From the NCBI RefSeq assembly GCF_000621745.1, contig NZ_KK211340.1, positions 1-62,267 of the forward strand: DNA of 62,267 nucleotides, read 5' to 3'. Shown here piece after piece: positions 47,018 to 55,098 of this stretch. A model generated the notes under the pieces. The model was not told where the DNA came from, did not search any database, and saw nothing but the letters and a program-made list of their open reading frames with translations. The first letter of the stretch is position 1. Every line of letters begins with the position of its first letter. Made by a program: the position numbers and the translations under genes. The stretch comes from Clostridium beijerinckii HUN142. Lineage in GTDB: Bacteria; Bacillota; Clostridia; Clostridiales; Clostridiaceae.

Positions 47018-47215
47018 TTATTTTTTTATAGACTTGGATATATTAATATTAAGATCTGATACTGATATAATTCCCTTTTTTCTAAGCATCTGCACGTTCT
47101 CAAGTATTTCATTAAACGATATAATATTTTCTTTAGTAACTTTTATTTTTAAAGATGCTTTTCTCTTTTTATATTTATACGTACTAAAATTTCTATTAAT
47201 TACTCTAGTAATCAT
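47018..47215 (-). CDS. Small basic protein of unknown function
   Basis: 65 residues, not recognised. The open frame reaches 47245, but the ATG at 47215 has TAGGAGA seven bases upstream. The N-terminal half is strongly basic (ITRVINRNFSTYKYKKRKA), and the rest looks alpha-helical, ending in SISKSIKK-like residues (NINISKSIKK). No signal peptide, membrane segment or Cys motif. It lies alone between the glycosyltransferase terminator and mpg. The opposite strand is also open (47034-47264) but lacks a ribosome site. A nucleic-acid-binding role would be a guess. Confidence 0.55.
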   Translation of the reverse strand: MITRVINRNFSTYKYKKRKASLKIKVTKENIISFNEILENVQMLRKKGIISVSDLNINISKSIKK

Positions 47216-47342
47216 AAATCTATCTCCTATAAAAAAATATCTCATGATAGATTTATCGTATTAAATATATTACTCTTTATTTCTTTTTAGTAAAAATTTG
47301 TATTAAAATTAAATGCTGAATAGGACTTACATTGAAAGTTTG

Positions 47343-47954
47343 TTACTTTTTCGATATGTATTTATTTCCCTCTATATAAAATCTCCATGGAAAATCTATT
47401 GCTTCTTCTGCATAATCTATTCCGATTCTTTTCGTTTCCACTATTTTAAACGTATCTTTTTCTCCTTCTTCTATATAAAAATCGCCTTCCTCGTATAACC
47501 TTTTATAGTTTTCCGATTTATCTATTGAAAATGCAATGCACAGTTTTGATGGCCCATTTGTAATTGCCTTTTTCTTTGTTTCTGAAAGTTCATCATAATT
47601 TTGATTAAACCTTTTTTTTGCAAGATAATCAAATTCATTTAACGGTTCCAATGCTCTTATTAGAACTCCCTCTCCCTTATCCTCTATTCCACTTATAACA
47701 TTAAAACAATAGTATTTTCCATAAATAAAATAAACATAAGAAATGCCACCTTCTCTAAATAAAGGTTCAGTTCTTTCAGTCCTCCTTCCATTATAAGCAT
47801 GCGATGCCTTATCTATTTCTCCTATATACGCTTCTGTTTCAACAATTTTAGCTCTTAGGATTACTCCATCAACTTTTCTTATAATAATTTTTCCCAAAAG
47901 CTCTTTTGCTAAAATTAATGCACCTTGTTTATAAAATTCTTTATTTAAAATCAA
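47343..47954 (-). CDS. mpg: DNA-3-methyladenine glycosylase (AAG/MPG family)
   Basis: Base-excision repair enzyme removing alkylated or deaminated purines. 203 residues, the normal length. The signature KIVETEAYIGEIDKASHAYNGRRTERTEPLF (about residues 37-67) contains the catalytic-region Glu and the Tyr and Arg contacts, followed by GGISYVYFIYGKYYCFNVISG. The start is TTG with AGGTGA seven bases upstream. Upstream spacer (47955-48119) contains a cluster of DnaA-box-like sites. Confidence 0.94.
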   Translation of the reverse strand: MILNKEFYKQGALILAKELLGKIIIRKVDGVILRAKIVETEAYIGEIDKASHAYNGRRTERTEPLFREGGISYVYFIYGKYYCFNVISGIEDKGEGVLIRALEPLNEFDYLAKKRFNQNYDELSETKKKAITNGPSKLCIAFSIDKSENYKRLYEEGDFYIEEGEKDTFKIVETKRIGIDYAEEAIDFPWRFYIEGNKYISKK

Positions 47955-48031
47955 GCTTCATTCACCTAACTTTCACTATAAGTAATATAACTTATGTTGT
48001 GATATATTGGCTTATTTTATTACTCTAAAAT

Positions 48032-48095
48032 TTATCCACATAGTTCAAATAATAATCCACAACTTTTTTAATTATACCCACACATTTGTGGATAT
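48032..48095. promoter_or_regulatory. Cluster of four DnaA-box-like sites upstream of mpg
   Basis: Plus strand: TTATCCACA (48032-48040, perfect DnaA box), TAATCCACA (48052-48060, one mismatch), ATACCCACA (48074-48082, weaker). Minus strand: ATATCCACA (48087-48095, one mismatch). The first three are in the same direction, 20 and 22 bases apart. The last two form an inverted pair that could also fold as an 8-bp hairpin. Confidence 0.55.
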
Positions 48096-48119
48096 TTTTA
48101 AAAACATCTTCTGTTAATA

Positions 48120-48629
48120 TTACAATTCTATAGTAACAATTTGATCTCTTTTTATACTTTCTTTAACATCTATTATTCTTTGATTAGTTGAACCTCTAAA
48201 CTTAAGTCCATCTGACATCTTACATTCTTCGAATCTTCCATCTACAAGAACATCAATATTGTTTAATAAATCTCTCCAGCCTAATCTAGAATCCTTATTT
48301 TCTAAAATATATTCATAAGTATATCCTGTATAGCTCCAAATATTTAAACCTTTTTTTCTAAATTCCTTTGCCATATATGCAAATTTATCTGCCTGTTCCC
48401 ACGGATCTCCTCCACTAAATGTTACTCCCTTTATAATTTCATTATTTAATGTATCACTAACTAATTCATCTATATCTCTTTGCTCTCCGCCATAAAAATC
48501 ATGAGTATCAGGATTAAAACAACTTTTACAGTTATGCTTACAACCTTGTGAAAAAAATACTCTCCTTATACCGGGCCCATTAACTAAACTCTCATATGCT
48601 ATTCCTGCTAATCTTATAGTCTTTTCCAT
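48120..48629 (-). CDS. nrdG: Anaerobic ribonucleotide reductase activating protein (radical SAM)
   Basis: Generates the glycyl radical on NrdD with SAM and a [4Fe-4S] cluster. 169 residues. The cluster motif is CKHNCKSC (about residues 30-37; CxxxCxxC), followed by GVTFSGGDPWEQ for SAM binding. The ribosome site is weak. It is separated from nrdD by 3.9 kb holding the citrate-synthase-like and aconitase genes, all on the same strand. Confidence 0.95.
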   Translation of the reverse strand: MEKTIRLAGIAYESLVNGPGIRRVFFSQGCKHNCKSCFNPDTHDFYGGEQRDIDELVSDTLNNEIIKGVTFSGGDPWEQADKFAYMAKEFRKKGLNIWSYTGYTYEYILENKDSRLGWRDLLNNIDVLVDGRFEECKMSDGLKFRGSTNQRIIDVKESIKRDQIVTIEL

Positions 48630-48786
48630 TAAACTTACACTTCTTTCTCATCAATCTATTTATATACATTCTATTGGATAATTAATTATAACGTAAGTAT
48701 AATCACATTTACAAATCACCTGCATATTACACCTATCTTGAATTTGAATTATATACCTTAAGCATTTACATGCTTATTTGTATAAA

Positions 48787-48817
48787 AAAATGCAGAGTCT
48801 TAAAGACCCTGCATTTT
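48787..48817 (-). terminator. Terminator of the citrate synthase-aconitase unit
   Basis: AAATGCAGGGTCTT and GACTCTGCATTT pair on the minus strand, followed by TTTTATAC, 20 bases after the aconitase stop. It separates the unit from nrdG; nrdG must have its own promoter in 48630-48786, where I see no clear consensus. Confidence 0.88.
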
Positions 48818-48834
48818 CACTCTTTATATTATAA

Positions 48835-50757
48835 TTAACTATTTGCTTTAACGTAATTAAGTCTTCCGCCTTCTTTAATAACAGCAATTTCTTTCTCTGT
48901 TAAATCAACTGTAGCGTCAAACTCAGTTCCCTTAGTTAAGTTCTTAACTTTAACTATTCCTGATTCTAAAGCTGCTTGAATGTCTTCCATCTTCAAGTCA
49001 TCAGTTAACTCAATCTTGTCATAATCAGCTTCATTCTTAAAATCCATAGGAACTATTCCATTGTTTATTAAGTTAGCTTTATGAATTCTTGCAAATGATT
49101 TAGCTATAACCGCCTTAACTCCTAAGTATAATGGTGCAAGTGCTGCATGTTCTCTACTTGAACCTTGTCCGTAATTTCCTCCAGCGATTATAAATCCACC
49201 ATTAAATTCCTTAGCTCTCTTAGGGAATTCTGTGTCAACTGTGTTGAAGCAGTATTCTGCAAGGTAAGGTATATTTGATCTAAATGGCAATAACTTAGAA
49301 TTCGAAGGCATAATATGGTCAGTTGTAATATTATCTTCAACCTTTATTAATACTTTACCATCTAATTCTTCAGCTAATGGTTTGCTTACTGGGAATGGTT
49401 TAATATTTGGTCCTCTAACAACTTCAACTTCAGCATTTGTTGGTGCTGGCGCTAAAATCATAGAATCATCTATTAAAAATTCCTTAGGCATATCTATTGT
49501 TAAATCTACATCCACTTCAGTTGGATCAGTTAAAACTCCATTTATAGCTGAAACCGCTGCAGTTTCAGGACTTACTATATATACTTGTGCTGATAATGTT
49601 CCACTTCTACCATAGAAATTTCTATTTACTGTTCTAAGTGAAACTTCATCACTTCCCGGTGATTGTCCCATACCAATACATGGTCCACAACCATTTTCAA
49701 GTATTCTTGCTCCCGCACTGATTATATCTGCTAATGCCCCATTTCTAGCTATCATTTCCATAACCTGTCTTGATCCTGGCCCAATTACTAAGCTAACATC
49801 TGGATGTACTTTTTTACCTTTTAATATCTTAGCAACCTTCATTAAATCTTCATAAGAAGAGTTAGTACAGCTTCCTATAACTACTTGGTTAACTTTAATC
49901 TTGCCAACTTCGCTAACCTTAGCTACATTATCAGGGCTGTGTGGCTTAGCAGTAAGTGGTGTTAATTCATTTAAATTAATTGTTACTACTTCATCATATA
50001 CAGCATCTGCATCTGGCTTAAATTCTATAAAGTCTTCTTCTCTTCCTTGTGCCTTAAAGAATTCTAAAGTTCTTTCGTCACTTGGGAAAATCGAAGTTGT
50101 AGCTCCAAGTTCTGCTCCCATATTAGTTATAGTTGCTCTTTCAGGAACTGAAAGTGTTTTAACTCCTTCACCAGCGTATTCAAATACCTTCCCTACTCCA
50201 CCTTTAACAGTTAATACTCTTAGGACTTCTAATATAACGTCTTTAGCTGCTACCATTTTATTCAATTTTCCAGTAAGCTCAATCTTAACTACCTTAGGAG
50301 TATTAATATTATAAGCTCCGCCTCCCATAGCAAGAGCAACGTCTAATCCACCAGCTCCCATAGCAAGCATACCAACACCACCTGCTGTTGGTGTATGGCT
50401 ATCAGAACCTATTAATGTATCTCCTGGAGTTGAAAATCTTTCTAAGAATATTTGATGGCATATTCCGTTACCTGGTTTTGAGAAATATACTCCATACTTA
50501 GATGCAACTGTTTGAATGAACTTATGATCGTCTGCATTTTCAAAACCTTGTTGTAACATATTATGATCTATAAATGCTACTGATTTCTTTGTCTTAACTC
50601 TATCTATTCCCATAGCTTCTAATTGAAGATATGCCATTGTTCCTGTTGAATCTTGAGTCAACGTTTGATCAATCTTTAATGCTATAGGCTCTCCTGCTTT
50701 TAATTCACCTTCAACAATGTGGCTTTTTAAAATCTTATAAACTAAATTATCTCCCAC
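48835..50757 (-). CDS. Aconitate hydratase (short, Aquifex-type)
   Basis: Isomerises citrate to isocitrate with a [4Fe-4S] cluster. 640 residues, shorter than the usual ~900-residue AcnA and like the Aquifex-type putative aconitases of anaerobes. Cluster cysteines: VIGSCTNSSYEDL (about residue 295) and ENGCGPCIGMGQSPGS (about 355-358). The C-terminal swivel domain with YGQGSSREHAALAP is fused on the same chain. The start is GTG with a GGGGGAT ribosome site, 14 bases after the citrate-synthase-like gene. A homoaconitase activity cannot be excluded by sequence alone, but the partner favours citrate. Confidence 0.92.
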   Translation of the reverse strand: MGDNLVYKILKSHIVEGELKAGEPIALKIDQTLTQDSTGTMAYLQLEAMGIDRVKTKKSVAFIDHNMLQQGFENADDHKFIQTVASKYGVYFSKPGNGICHQIFLERFSTPGDTLIGSDSHTPTAGGVGMLAMGAGGLDVALAMGGGAYNINTPKVVKIELTGKLNKMVAAKDVILEVLRVLTVKGGVGKVFEYAGEGVKTLSVPERATITNMGAELGATTSIFPSDERTLEFFKAQGREEDFIEFKPDADAVYDEVVTINLNELTPLTAKPHSPDNVAKVSEVGKIKVNQVVIGSCTNSSYEDLMKVAKILKGKKVHPDVSLVIGPGSRQVMEMIARNGALADIISAGARILENGCGPCIGMGQSPGSDEVSLRTVNRNFYGRSGTLSAQVYIVSPETAAVSAINGVLTDPTEVDVDLTIDMPKEFLIDDSMILAPAPTNAEVEVVRGPNIKPFPVSKPLAEELDGKVLIKVEDNITTDHIMPSNSKLLPFRSNIPYLAEYCFNTVDTEFPKRAKEFNGGFIIAGGNYGQGSSREHAALAPLYLGVKAVIAKSFARIHKANLINNGIVPMDFKNEADYDKIELTDDLKMEDIQAALESGIVKVKNLTKGTEFDATVDLTEKEIAVIKEGGRLNYVKANS

Positions 50758-50771
50758 GTCTAATCCCCCTG

Positions 50772-51941
50772 TTATTGCTTATTTTTTTCTTCTAATTGTC
50801 TATGATACTCTTTATATAATTGAACTACTTCTTTATCAAATAAAGTTCTCTTTAATCTAACTGATGTAGCTCTTACAAGTTCAAGTATTCCTTTTGCTTC
50901 ATCCTCTGTTAGTTCTCTATTATATTCTCTAAATTTATTTATTATTGAAGCTCTTCCTGAATGCTTTCCTATAACAATTTGTCTTTCAAGTCCAACTATA
51001 TCTGGATCAAATGCTTCATAATTCTTAGGATCTTTTATTGCTCCATCTGCATGAATTCCCGATTCATGTGCAAACATATTAGTTCCAACGATAGCTTTCC
51101 AGATTGGAAGTTCTCTTCCTGATGCCCTTGATACATATTGTGATACTTCTCTAAACATTTGCGTATTTATTGCTTCACCATTATATCCGTAAACAAGCAT
51201 TAATGCCATTATAACTTCTTCTAATGCTGCATTACCCGCTCTTTCTCCAAGACCATTTACAGTTACTCCAACATGGGTTGCTCCACCTTTAATACCTGCT
51301 ACAGCATTAGCTGTTGCCATTCCAAAATCATCATGAGTATGCATTTCTATATCAAAGCCTGTTTTATCATATATATATTTAATATCATCTCTAATTTTAA
51401 ATGGCTCCATAATTCCTACAGTATCACAATATCTAAATCTATCTGCACCTGCTTGTTTAGCTGCATTAATATATTCAACTAAAAAGTCCTTATCTGCTCT
51501 AGATGCATCTTCCCCGTTAACAGATACATAAAGACCATTTTTCTTTGCAAATTCTACAGATTTAACCATGCTTTCTAATACCCATTCTCTAGATGTTTTA
51601 AGTTTATGTTGAATGTGTATATCTGATACTGATATTGATATAGCAACTGCATCAACTCCGCAATCTATTGATTGTTCTATATCGCTAACTACAGCTCTAT
51701 TCCATGCCATAATACTAGATTTTAAATTTCTTTTTACAATTTCTTTTATAGCCTTCTTTTCGTCCCCACCCATTGTAGGAATTCCTACTTCTAGTTGGTC
51801 AACACCTAAGTCACTTAACATTTCTGCTATTACTATTTTTTCCTCATTAGCAAAAACTACCCCTGCTGTTTGCTCACCATCTCTAAGAGTAGTATCTACT
51901 ATAGAAACTTTTTTGTTAGTTTTTAAATTACTAACTGTCAT
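50772..51941 (-). CDS. Probable Re-citrate synthase (homocitrate synthase-like)
   Basis: 389-residue DRE-TIM metallolyase. Signature DTTLRDGEQTAGV (about residues 16-28), TIM-barrel metal His in EMHTHDDFGMA and GVTVNGLGERAGNAAL. By sequence it is a NifV/homocitrate synthase relative, but in several clostridia such genes next to aconitase encode Re-face citrate synthase; C. acetobutylicum has one followed by aconitase and isocitrate dehydrogenase. Here aconitase follows 14 bases later but isocitrate dehydrogenase does not. GGGGGG precedes the ATG. Homocitrate synthase for the nitrogenase cofactor is the main alternative. Confidence 0.8.
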   Translation of the reverse strand: MTVSNLKTNKKVSIVDTTLRDGEQTAGVVFANEEKIVIAEMLSDLGVDQLEVGIPTMGGDEKKAIKEIVKRNLKSSIMAWNRAVVSDIEQSIDCGVDAVAISISVSDIHIQHKLKTSREWVLESMVKSVEFAKKNGLYVSVNGEDASRADKDFLVEYINAAKQAGADRFRYCDTVGIMEPFKIRDDIKYIYDKTGFDIEMHTHDDFGMATANAVAGIKGGATHVGVTVNGLGERAGNAALEEVIMALMLVYGYNGEAINTQMFREVSQYVSRASGRELPIWKAIVGTNMFAHESGIHADGAIKDPKNYEAFDPDIVGLERQIVIGKHSGRASIINKFREYNRELTEDEAKGILELVRATSVRLKRTLFDKEVVQLYKEYHRQLEEKNKQ

Positions 51942-52024
51942 TGCAATCCCCCCATTTATATAATTTTCTTATTACTTAAAGCATATTTTTAATAAATTAA
52001 CATTTTTACTGTATATTTATAATA

Positions 52025-52330
52025 TCATATATTAATAAATCTATACAAGATTTATTTTATTTTTTTGCAACGAAACAGCCACTCTCCTTCATGTATTTTC
52101 AAATTTTAATTGTTTTTAACGAAAATACTCTGAATTATTGCAAGTTTTTTTTTCGATGTTGCAATACATTGATAAATTAACAGTTCATTTTCTTTAACAA
52201 AATTACCCACCACATTTAGTACTTATACCAAATAGTTACATCATATTCGCCTTTAATTTCATTAATATATTAAAGTTTACTTTTTATGTATCTATTTTTT
52301 AATAATTCTTATAGAAAATATGTTTTTTCA
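52025..52330. other. Upstream region of the citrate synthase-aconitase unit
   Basis: AT-rich leader region. It contains an inverted repeat TATTGCAA (52136-52143) and TTGCAATA (52159-52166), 15 bases apart, which could be an operator. A possible minus-strand promoter (TTGTAT, 18 bases, TATTAT) lies nearer the gene, around 52020-52050. No terminator or riboswitch is recognised. Confidence 0.35.
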
Positions 52331-52338
52331 ATACTTCC

Positions 52339-52376
52339 TTAATATATATTTCGATAATAAATTTACATTTAAAACC
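52339..52376. repeat. Dispersed intergenic repeat, copy B
   Basis: Nearly the same 37-base sequence as at 42954-42996: TTAATATATAT followed by TTCGATAATAAATTTACATTTAAAAC (written here in two parts of one run), then CTAG. Both copies have the same orientation. Confidence 0.6.
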
Positions 52377-52442
52377 TAGTAGCAAAGTAATCAATTAATA
52401 CTATAATGTAGAAACCTGATTAAAACATATATTTTTTTAAAT

Positions 52443-52481
52443 AAAAAAGAAGATGAAATTAATAAATTCATCCTCTTTTTT
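52443..52481 (-). terminator. Intrinsic terminator of nrdD
   Basis: AAAAAGAGGATGAA and TTCATCTTCTTTTT pair on the minus strand around a short AU loop, followed by a U-run, about 50 bases after the nrdD stop. Confidence 0.85.
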
Positions 52482-52531
52482 ATATATTATAATTTATAGA
52501 TTAAGAAACTATTACCTATACATTGTATTTT

Positions 52532-54640
52532 TTAGTAATGGTGCACATGTCTCTCAGTATGTGATATTCTATCTTCTCTTTCATGATACTTTCCAGCACC
52601 AAATCTTTCATCTAAACTTAAATAGCCTGTAACTCTTGATATTCCTTGAATATTCTGACTACCACATTTCGGACACTTGTTTTCATTGTTTTGAAGATAA
52701 GTACCACATTCTCTACAATATCTTATATGAAAATTAATTCCCATATAACTAATATTAGTATTTTTATATGCATAATTTATTATATCCATTATTGTTTCTG
52801 CATCTGGTGTGTCATCTACTTCAATATAACTTATATGCCCACCATTGCAAAGTTTATGATACGGTGCTTCAATATCAATCTTATCTTTAATAGATATTGG
52901 ATAAGAAACTGGTATATGATAACTATTTGTATAATACTCCTTATCAGTTACTCCTTTTATTAATCCAAATATCTTTTGATCTTGCTTTATAAACTTGCCT
53001 GAAAGGCCTTCTGCCGGAGTAGCGTAACAACTCCAATTTAATTTATATTCTTCTGTAAGCCTATCGCAATATTGCCTTATATGTTCAACAATCCTTATTC
53101 CCAATTTTCTTGCTTCTTCATCTTCACCATGATGCTTTCCAATTAAAGCTAATAAGGTTTCCGCAACACCTATGAATCCTATTCCCCAAGTTCCTTGCTT
53201 TAATATTGGCTCTATAGAATCATCAGGTTTTAATCCTTCTGATCCTTTCATAAGTCCTTGGCCTGCAACAAAAGGTAAATCTTTAACTCTTAGATTCTTT
53301 AAAATCTCATATCTATGCATTAAAGAATCTTTTGCTAATTCTAATCTTGCATCTAATATATTGAAAAACTTATTTATATCACTTTTGGCCTGTAGCGCTA
53401 TTCTTGGAAGATTGAGAGTTGTAGGTGCTATATTTCCTCTTCCTTTACAACCAGGTTCACCATTTATATTTTTCATAAGATAAGTTCTACATCCCATTGT
53501 AGCCGGAACATAGCCTTTATCATAATATTCCTTATTAAAATCTGCATCGATATTCATGAAAGTTGGATTCATCCTCTTTGCAGCCACTCTACATGCTAGT
53601 TTATATAAATAAAAGTATTGATCGCTCTCTTCTCTATTAACGCCTGATTTAACTCTAAAAATTATGTTAGGAAAAATTGGTTGTTCACCCTTACCTAACC
53701 CCTTTTCATATTCTAGAAGAAAAACTTCACATACTAATGCCGCATCTAAACTTGTAGGTAAGCCAATATTAATTGAACTAAATGGTACTTGAGATCCTGC
53801 TCTAGAATGCATTGTATTAAGATTATAAACTACACCTTGCATTGCTTGTTGTACTTTTTTTCTTACTCTCTTTTCTACCATAGCTTCTAGCTTTTCTTCT
53901 GATACACCTAGTTCCAATAATTCTTCTCTAATTTCATCTCTAGTTGGCTCTACAAATATAGCCATATCATTATCAAAGTCTGGATGAGATTGACCACCAA
54001 ACATATCATTTTGAGTTGATTGTAATAATATACATGACAATTCAGCCGCAGTTTCAATTCTCTTAGGAGCATTGATTGTTCCATATCCAGTATTAAATCC
54101 ATTTTCTAATATCTCTTTTGTTGGTATATGCAAGCAGTTTACAGTTAAATTATAGCTATCTAAGTCATGATAATATAAATCACCATTCTCATGAGCCTTT
54201 GCTAAGTTCTTTGGCATAGTAGCTAGTGTATTCCACTTATTTGATTCAGATGCTATTCTTAATAACTTAGAACTGAAATTATTTCCTACATTTGCGTTAT
54301 CCCTATCAGTCTCAACTCCAATTTGTCTTATAGCCTTCATTAAGTCTGACTTTATATCTCTAACCTTAGTTCTTTCACTTCTGTATGCTGAATAAGCGAC
54401 TGCTATATCCTTGTGTCCCTCATCTCTTAATGCCTTCTCCACAAAATTTTGTATTTGTTCTACAGTTATAGTCTTTTTATACTCTTCTTCTATATAAGTA
54501 ATCACCTTATGTACAGTATCTAGAACTTGACTTTCTTTCAAATTTAAACCGATTTCACTAGCTGATCCTTTAATTGCTTGAGCTATTTTATCTGAATTAA
54601 ATTCTACTTCTCTTCCATCGCGTTTCACAACATATAGCAT
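52532..54640 (-). CDS. nrdD: Anaerobic ribonucleoside-triphosphate reductase (class III)
   Basis: Oxygen-sensitive glycyl-radical enzyme making deoxynucleotides. 702 residues from the ATG at 54640, seven bases after GGAGGG; the frame opens at 54655 within the ribosome site. N-terminal ATP-cone (about 1-95, YVVKRDGREVEFNSDKI) for allosteric control, large catalytic barrel, a zinc site CRECGTYLQNNENKCPKCG near the C-terminus and the radical loop RVTGYLSLDERFGAGK with the glycine in GYL. An NrdR-box-like palindrome precedes it. Its activase nrdG lies downstream beyond two other genes. Confidence 0.97.
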   Translation of the reverse strand: MLYVVKRDGREVEFNSDKIAQAIKGSASEIGLNLKESQVLDTVHKVITYIEEEYKKTITVEQIQNFVEKALRDEGHKDIAVAYSAYRSERTKVRDIKSDLMKAIRQIGVETDRDNANVGNNFSSKLLRIASESNKWNTLATMPKNLAKAHENGDLYYHDLDSYNLTVNCLHIPTKEILENGFNTGYGTINAPKRIETAAELSCILLQSTQNDMFGGQSHPDFDNDMAIFVEPTRDEIREELLELGVSEEKLEAMVEKRVRKKVQQAMQGVVYNLNTMHSRAGSQVPFSSINIGLPTSLDAALVCEVFLLEYEKGLGKGEQPIFPNIIFRVKSGVNREESDQYFYLYKLACRVAAKRMNPTFMNIDADFNKEYYDKGYVPATMGCRTYLMKNINGEPGCKGRGNIAPTTLNLPRIALQAKSDINKFFNILDARLELAKDSLMHRYEILKNLRVKDLPFVAGQGLMKGSEGLKPDDSIEPILKQGTWGIGFIGVAETLLALIGKHHGEDEEARKLGIRIVEHIRQYCDRLTEEYKLNWSCYATPAEGLSGKFIKQDQKIFGLIKGVTDKEYYTNSYHIPVSYPISIKDKIDIEAPYHKLCNGGHISYIEVDDTPDAETIMDIINYAYKNTNISYMGINFHIRYCRECGTYLQNNENKCPKCGSQNIQGISRVTGYLSLDERFGAGKYHEREDRISHTERHVHHY

Positions 54641-54656
54641 TATTATTCCCTCCATG

Positions 54657-54672
54657 GCACAATATATAGTAT
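54657..54672 (-). promoter_or_regulatory. NrdR-box-like operator of nrdD
   Basis: The minus strand reads ATACTATATATTGTGC; it matches the NrdR consensus ACACWATATATWGTGT at 14 of 16 positions. It lies a few bases before the nrdD ribosome site. NrdR normally binds two boxes about 31-32 bases apart; upstream, ATACCTAATACAGTAT is a poor second candidate. Confidence 0.65.
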
Positions 54673-54689
54673 TTTTACTACCGTACTAT

Positions 54690-55098
54690 TATACTGTATT
54701 AGGTATTCATTAGCAATACTTCTAATTTTTTATTTTTAAACCACTAGATTTTAATTATCTTAATTTACATCCTATTATCTTTCGATTTATCTAATTTTTA
54801 AGACTTTTTATATTTGACTTATTATAGATAATCTTTATTGTTGTAATTTACTATGATTTCAAGTATTTTTTCATAATAACCTATAATAAAATTATTATAT
54901 ATATGTTTTAAAAAGTTCAATTTATCAAATTTTATTGTAAAGTATCATTTTATACAAGCCAAATAATTTTATAAAGAAATAATTTATTTTTTTGATTTAT
55001 ATTATATAAATTATCTCTTTAGTAATTAATAGGAAATGTAATTTTTACAAATAGTGTTATAATTAAACTAAGACTATACATTTCTAGGAGGAAATAAG
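54690..55098. other. AT-rich divergent spacer between nrdD and degV
   Basis: About 400 bases of very AT-rich DNA. TATAAT at about 55055-55060 on the plus strand may be the degV -10 element, but no good -35 is at the right distance. No structured RNA or coding sequence was recognised. Confidence 0.4.

Noticed and set aside
47955..48119. DnaA-box cluster considered as the replication origin
   Set aside because: No dnaA, dnaN or AT-rich unwinding array with many boxes is present; the cluster is too small for oriC.
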